Positions 6,537-8,754 of a stretch of 8,754 bases of DNA are shown in pieces. Each line of letters starts with the position of its first letter. The first letter of the stretch is position 1. This DNA is from Candidatus Sabulitectum sp. (lineage in GTDB: Bacteria; Fermentibacterota; Fermentibacteria; Fermentibacterales; JCC-6): the NCBI GenBank assembly GCA_029934845.1, contig JAOZLN010000068.1, positions 1 to 8,754 of the forward strand, read 5' to 3'. Position numbers and translations under genes: made by a program. Below the pieces are notes generated by a model. That model made no database searches. It had not been told where the DNA came from and was given only the letters and a program-made list of their open reading frames with translations.

Positions 6537-7502
6537 TTGAAAGCAATCGCAGTTCTAACCAGCGGTGGAGACGCCCCGGGAATGAACGCCGGAATAAGGG
6601 CCACGGTGAGGACAGCACTCGCCGGTGGCCTTTCGGTATTTGGTGTCAGACGTGGTTATCAGGGGTTGATTGAAAATGATCTTTACCCCATGCGTTCCAC
6701 CGATGTAAGCAACATCCTTCAACGGGGAGGAACGATTCTTCACTCTGCAAGAAGTGAAGAATTCCGAACGGTCCAGGGCAGGGTCAAGGCTGCAGAGAAT
6801 CTGAAAAAAAGAAAAATAGATGGCCTGGTGGTATTTGGCGGTGACGGCAGTTTTCGTGGAGCAAACGATCTTCACCGGGACCATGGCATAAAAGTTATTG
6901 GAGTACCGGCAACCATAGACAACGATATCTGGGGAACTGACTTTACCATTGGGTTTGATACAGCGGTGAACACCGCTCTCGAGGCTATCGATAAGGTTAG
7001 AGACACCGCTGCCGCTCATGATCGTCTTTTCATTGTTGAAGTGATGGGCAGATATGCGGGTTTTATCGCACTTGAGGTGGGAATCGGAGCCGGGGCCGAG
7101 GAAATTCTAATTCCCGAGACAAAAACTGACATCCCTGAGATATGCAGAAAGCTGCAGAACAGATACGAAAAAGGCAGAACGTCAAGCATTCTCGTTGTGG
7201 CTGAAGGCGACGAAGAAGGCAATGCTTACGAAATAGCAAAAAAAATCGAAGGTTACTCGGGAATGAAAAGCCGTGTTACTGTTCTTGGCCATGTTCAGCG
7301 GGGGGGCAGCCCTACAGCCTCTGATAGAATGCTGGCTACAAAACTTGGTTACGGTGCTGTTAAAGCACTTTTCGATGATGCCGCTCCATGCATGATCGGT
7401 GTAGAGAACGGTAAGATAAGCCGGCACCCTCTTGCCGATGCCTGGACCAGAAAAAAAGAACTGGATAAACTCCTTGTTCAGCTCAGCTCCGGGCTGGAGT
7501 AA
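6537..7502 (+). CDS. pfkA: ATP-dependent 6-phosphofructokinase
   Basis: The enzyme phosphorylates fructose 6-phosphate to fructose 1,6-bisphosphate, the committed step of glycolysis. LTSGGDAPGMNA (7-18) is the nucleotide-binding loop. GGDGS (101-105) has Gly104, the ATP-type residue, whereas pyrophosphate-dependent forms have Asp. ATIDND (125-130) has the catalytic base Asp128 and Ala125 where PPi enzymes carry Lys. VEVMGR and LGHVQRGGSP bind sugar phosphate. Arg21 and Arg25 match allosteric-site arginines of E. coli PfkA. The length of 321 residues is typical. TTG at 6537 must be the start: upstream in the same frame lie only CGA, AGA and the rplQ stop, and the next ATG would delete the SGGDAPG loop. 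Its 3' end is partly duplicated at 8260-8311. Confidence 0.96.
   Translation: MKAIAVLTSGGDAPGMNAGIRATVRTALAGGLSVFGVRRGYQGLIENDLYPMRSTDVSNILQRGGTILHSARSEEFRTVQGRVKAAENLKKRKIDGLVVFGGDGSFRGANDLHRDHGIKVIGVPATIDNDIWGTDFTIGFDTAVNTALEAIDKVRDTAAAHDRLFIVEVMGRYAGFIALEVGIGAGAEEILIPETKTDIPEICRKLQNRYEKGRTSSILVVAEGDEEGNAYEIAKKIEGYSGMKSRVTVLGHVQRGGSPTASDRMLATKLGYGAVKALFDDAAPCMIGVENGKISRHPLADAWTRKKELDKLLVQLSSGLE
7442..7502 (+). repeat. pfkA 3' end, upstream copy of a direct repeat flanking higBA
   Basis: The last 61 bases of pfkA are repeated in degenerate form at 8260-8311 in the same orientation. Shared blocks in order are CTGGACC, then CTGG-TAA-CTCCTTGTTCAGCT with 21 of 23 bases identical, then GGAGTAA. 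This copy is intact and coding (reading LDKLLVQLSSGLE and stop). Confidence 0.7.
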
Positions 7503-7577
7503 ACCCGCAAGCAGTTTTCACAAATCTATCCCCGTTTTTCAGTGCTATGCATAATTCTCAACAACTCCCGGTATGCC
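7503..7577. other. Convergent intergenic region between pfkA and higA
   Basis: These 75 bases separate the + strand pfkA from the - strand higA. I found no convincing intrinsic terminator for either gene: a T-run at 7535-7539 has no GC-rich hairpin ahead of it, and the only dyad (GCATA...TATGC, 7549-7575) has a short stem and long loop. Confidence 0.4.
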
Positions 7578-7883
7578 TCAGAGAGAGGGAAAAGGGTTTA
7601 TTCTTCGCAGCTCATCAGCCTCAGATTCCTGTGCAAAATAAAGATCCCATCGAAGTTGAAGATTCATCCAGAAATCTACTGAAACATCAAAAAATCTTGA
7701 AAGCCTCAGAGCAGTGCTGGGAGTGATCCCGCGTCGTCCATTGATAATCTCGTTAATCCTTTGATATGGAACATGGATTGAATCAGCCAGCTCTCTTTGA
7801 GTGATTTTCATTGGCTTCAGGAATTCCTCAAGAAGCATCTCTCCGGGATGCGTTGGTGTTCTATTTGTTGGTACCCTGATCAT
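7578..7883 (-). CDS. higA: HigA-family antitoxin, XRE-type helix-turn-helix
   Basis: This is a probable antitoxin that neutralises the neighbouring HigB-like toxin and represses their shared promoter. The 101-residue protein has the HigA/VapI signature: THPGEMLLEEFLKPMKITQ at 11-29, followed by a helix-turn-helix (about 27-65; QRELADSIHVPYQRINEII, then NGRRGITPSTALRLSRFF) and the VDFWMNLQLRWDL ending. AGGGG lies seven bases before the ATG on the minus strand (7895-7891). The gap from the higB stop is 19 bases, so the pair forms one operon with the toxin first, the usual higBA order. It converges on pfkA. Family and HTH are confidently seen; antitoxin function is inferred from family and context. 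Confidence 0.9.
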   Translation of the reverse strand: MIRVPTNRTPTHPGEMLLEEFLKPMKITQRELADSIHVPYQRINEIINGRRGITPSTALRLSRFFDVSVDFWMNLQLRWDLYFAQESEADELRRINPFPSL

Positions 7884-7902
7884 TACTCTTCCCCTTTTAC
7901 GT

Positions 7903-8196
7903 TTAATGATAATCGGTGATCTCTACAGCCCCCGGACCGGTTTTACACCACTTGAAACAAATTCGAAACTGACTGTTTATCCTGATGCTGAATTGACCCT
8001 TCCTGCGTCCCATCAAAGCTTCCAGTCTGTTTCCGGGTGGCACTCGAAGCTCATCAAGAGATACAACGGAATCAAGCAGGTCAAGTTTCCTCGAGGCTAC
8101 CTTCCACAGTTTCTCAGGGCAAATCCTCAAAGTAGCTTTAGTCTGTATGCCATTGTAAATGTCCTCAGTAGCCTTGTTCTTGAAATTTGTTATCAT
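7903..8196 (-). CDS. higB: HigB-family toxin (RelE/ParE superfamily mRNA interferase-like)
   Basis: HigB toxins cut mRNA on the ribosome. The 97-residue protein aligns with the family throughout: an N-terminal IT-NFKNKATEDIYNG, a helix with LDLLDSVVSLDELRVPPGNR, the beta-sheet LEALMGRRKGQFSIRIN, then FRICFKW, and a terminal DYH (95-97), the conserved C-terminal motif that includes active-site residues in Proteus HigB. Two positions differ from the family pattern LEALKGDRKGQ: Met62 replaces Lys and Arg64 replaces Asp, so activity may be altered. No ribosome binding site precedes the ATG; the promoter's -10 ends six bases before it. The gene lies on the strand opposite to the whole ribosomal cluster, between two copies of the pfkA 3' end, which points to later acquisition. 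Confidence 0.9.
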   Translation of the reverse strand: MITNFKNKATEDIYNGIQTKATLRICPEKLWKVASRKLDLLDSVVSLDELRVPPGNRLEALMGRRKGQFSIRINSQFRICFKWCKTGPGAVEITDYH

Positions 8197-8225
8197 GAAA
8201 GCATGATAGCACGGATGTCATGCTA
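8191..8225. promoter_or_regulatory. Overlapping inverted repeats, probable HigA operator
   Basis: TATCATG-AAAG-CATGATA (8191-8208) is a perfect 7-4-7 dyad covering the -10 element and the higB start codon. AGCATGA (8200-8206) pairs with TCATGCT (8218-8224) in a second dyad sharing the middle half-site. TAGCA/TGCTA (8207-8211 and 8221-8225) adds a third. Three TCATG cores in alternating orientation thus span the promoter, the expected layout for autoregulation by an HTH antitoxin. Confidence 0.6.
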
Positions 8226-8231
8226 TGTCAA
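8203..8231 (-). promoter_or_regulatory. Strong sigma70-type promoter for higBA
   Basis: On the minus strand TTGACA (8231-8226), a 17-base spacer and TATCAT (8208-8203) give a near-consensus promoter with one mismatch. Normal -10 to +1 spacing places the transcription start at about 8197-8195, on or next to the A of the higB ATG (8196). This implies a leaderless mRNA, consistent with the lack of any ribosome binding site. Confidence 0.75.
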
Positions 8232-8259
8232 CGGAGCAACATCACAACCTGGCTGGTTT

Positions 8260-8311
8260 CTGGACCTGCAGTGAATGATCTGGTTAAGCTCCTTGTTCAG
8301 CTAAGGAGTAA
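8260..8311 (+). pseudogene. Degenerate duplicate of the pfkA 3' end beyond higBA
   Basis: This non-coding stretch resembles pfkA bases 7442-7502: CTGGACC (8260-8266), a diverged middle with a one-base shift, a 23-base block with 21 matches (8280-8302) containing CTCCTTGTTCAGCT, and GGAGTAA (8305-8311). Between the last two blocks 12 pfkA bases are replaced by AA, which breaks the frame. Translated, LVKLLVQL here matches LDKLLVQL of PfkA. It is a remnant, not a gene. Confidence 0.65.
8289..8308 (+). promoter_or_regulatory. Hairpin CTCCTT/AAGGAG in the duplicated segment
   Basis: CTCCTT (8289-8294) and AAGGAG (8303-8308) are perfectly complementary around an eight-base loop. The same GGAG also takes part in a tight dyad GGAGT-A-ACTCC (8305-8315). 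There is no T-run, so terminator function is doubtful; the structure may simply result from the deletion within the pfkA-derived repeat. Confidence 0.35.
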
Positions 8312-8363
8312 CTCCAGAGAAATTAAAGAAATTTCGTTTCACCGTAAAAACCGTTTGAGTTAA

Positions 8364-8511
8364 CAATCAATTTTCTGAAGAATTTGCAGGTGTATATTAT
8401 AGAACAGGTGTGAGTATTCATATCAGAAATTGCGGTACAGTTGTGCAGTACAAAATGCATTACTTGTTTGCCCCAGGAAACAAATATGCCTGAGAGAAGA
8501 AGGGACTACCA
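8364..8511. other. Intergenic leader of the CGGC-domain gene
   Basis: No coding potential is recognised here. An AT-rich stretch around 8394-8402 (TATATTATAG) could hold a -10 element, but no good -35 is evident. TTGTTT (8464-8469) and AAACAA (8478-8483) form a six-base dyad around a GC-rich eight-base loop within the probable leader. AAGGGA lies shortly before the downstream ATG. Confidence 0.35.
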
Positions 8512-8754
8512 ATGAAAAAAATCGGAATAATTATATGTGATCGTTACCATACCTGTGCCGGTGGAAAGTGTTTTCGCTCATTGAAGAACCGTGAAGGAGC
8601 ATTTTCTCTGTACAAAGATGAGGAAGTCGAACTGGTGGGATTCACCACCTGCGGGGGTTGCCCCGGCGGCAATGTAGAGTACGCTCCTGAGGAGATGAGA
8701 AAAAACGGGGCAGATGTGATTCACCTTGCAACAGGTTTGATCGTTGGTTACCCG
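8512..8754 (+). CDS. CGGC-domain cysteine-rich protein, N-terminal part (runs off window)
   Basis: The first 81 residues are visible. They match the small CGGC-domain family, proposed from its cysteines to bind metal but without an established function. After a hydrophobic strand (KKIGIIIC) come Cys9, Cys15 and Cys20 in CDRYHTCAGGKCF. The diagnostic C47-G-G-C50-PGG follows ELVGFTT, and then GADVIHLATG. Many members have a further cysteine/histidine cluster that would lie beyond the window. There is no signal peptide, so the protein is probably cytoplasmic. The ATG at 8512 has AAGGGA just upstream. The gene is separated from pfkA by the higBA module and was possibly its direct neighbour before that insertion. 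The family call is fairly sure; the role is unknown. Confidence 0.82.
   Translation, partial: MKKIGIIICDRYHTCAGGKCFRSLKNREGAFSLYKDEEVELVGFTTCGGCPGGNVEYAPEEMRKNGADVIHLATGLIVGYP

Noticed and set aside
6837..6926. Possible pyrophosphate-dependent phosphofructokinase.
   Set aside because: The motif is GGDGS, not GGDD, and ATIDND lacks the lysine of PPi enzymes (KTIDND).
7482..7540. Possible intrinsic terminator after pfkA (CAGC/GCTG hairpin and a later T-run).
   Set aside because: The hairpin is short and bulged, lies within the coding end, and the T-run is more than 30 bases away.
7801..8274. A 157-codon + strand open frame opposite higA and higB.
   Set aside because: It is antisense to two genes with clear family matches, and its translation has no recognisable domain.
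8319..8335. GAAATT/AATTTC hairpin beyond the repeat.
   Set aside because: It is AT-rich and weak in an AT-rich region, with no T-run after it; likely chance.
8220..8363. A 47-codon + strand open frame through the pfkA-like repeat (MLCQRSN... ending RKNRLS).
   Set aside because: It has no ribosome binding site, begins inside the higB promoter on the other strand, and its only recognisable part is the short PfkA-derived segment. It is better explained as chance reading of a remnant.

Overview
The window is bacterial chromosomal DNA. Most of it is the distal half of the large ribosomal-protein cluster (spc and alpha operons), read entirely on the + strand with overlapping or nearly abutting genes: the 3' end of rplR, then rpsE, rpmD, rplO, secY, adk, map, infA, rpmJ, rpsM, rpsK, rpoA and rplQ (about 1-6530). 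The cluster continues without a visible terminator into pfkA (6537-7502), an ATP-type 6-phosphofructokinase. Its UUG start lies two codons past the rplQ stop, in the same frame. GC content is moderate, most genes have clear GGAGG-type ribosome binding sites, and ATG dominates (GTG for rpsM, TTG for pfkA). The order secY-adk-map-infA-rpmJ-rpsM-rpsK-rpoA-rplQ is ancestral-looking. The missing rpsD between rpsK and rpoA, and the attachment of pfkA, are less usual. I cannot place the organism from sequence alone. An uncultivated or anaerobic bacterial lineage (for example of the Fibrobacterota/Chlorobiota/Fermentibacterota type) is only a low-confidence guess.

After pfkA the character changes. 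A convergent minus-strand toxin-antitoxin module of the HigB/HigA type occupies 7578-8196, with the toxin gene first. It has a near-consensus sigma70-type promoter (TTGACA, 17 bp, TATCAT) placed so close to the higB start codon that the transcript should be leaderless. Overlapping inverted repeats built from TCATG cover the -10 element and the start codon and are the obvious operator for HigA.

The module lies between two imperfect direct copies of the pfkA 3' end: the genuine one at 7442-7502 and a degenerate, gene-less one at 8260-8311. This is the most interesting structural signal I found. It suggests that the module arrived by, or is trapped within, a partial duplication at the end of pfkA.

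A 148-base non-coding stretch (8364-8511) follows the last repeat-related sequence. The window then ends inside a gene for a small cysteine-rich CGGC-domain protein (8512 to the end) of unknown function.

How the genes work together: the + strand cluster makes ribosomal subunits, an initiation factor, the core RNA polymerase subunit alpha, the Sec translocon pore, N-terminal methionine removal and adenylate recycling. These are growth-rate-linked functions, with a glycolytic control enzyme translationally appended. Beyond a probable HigBA stress or addiction module there is no sign of a large novel system.
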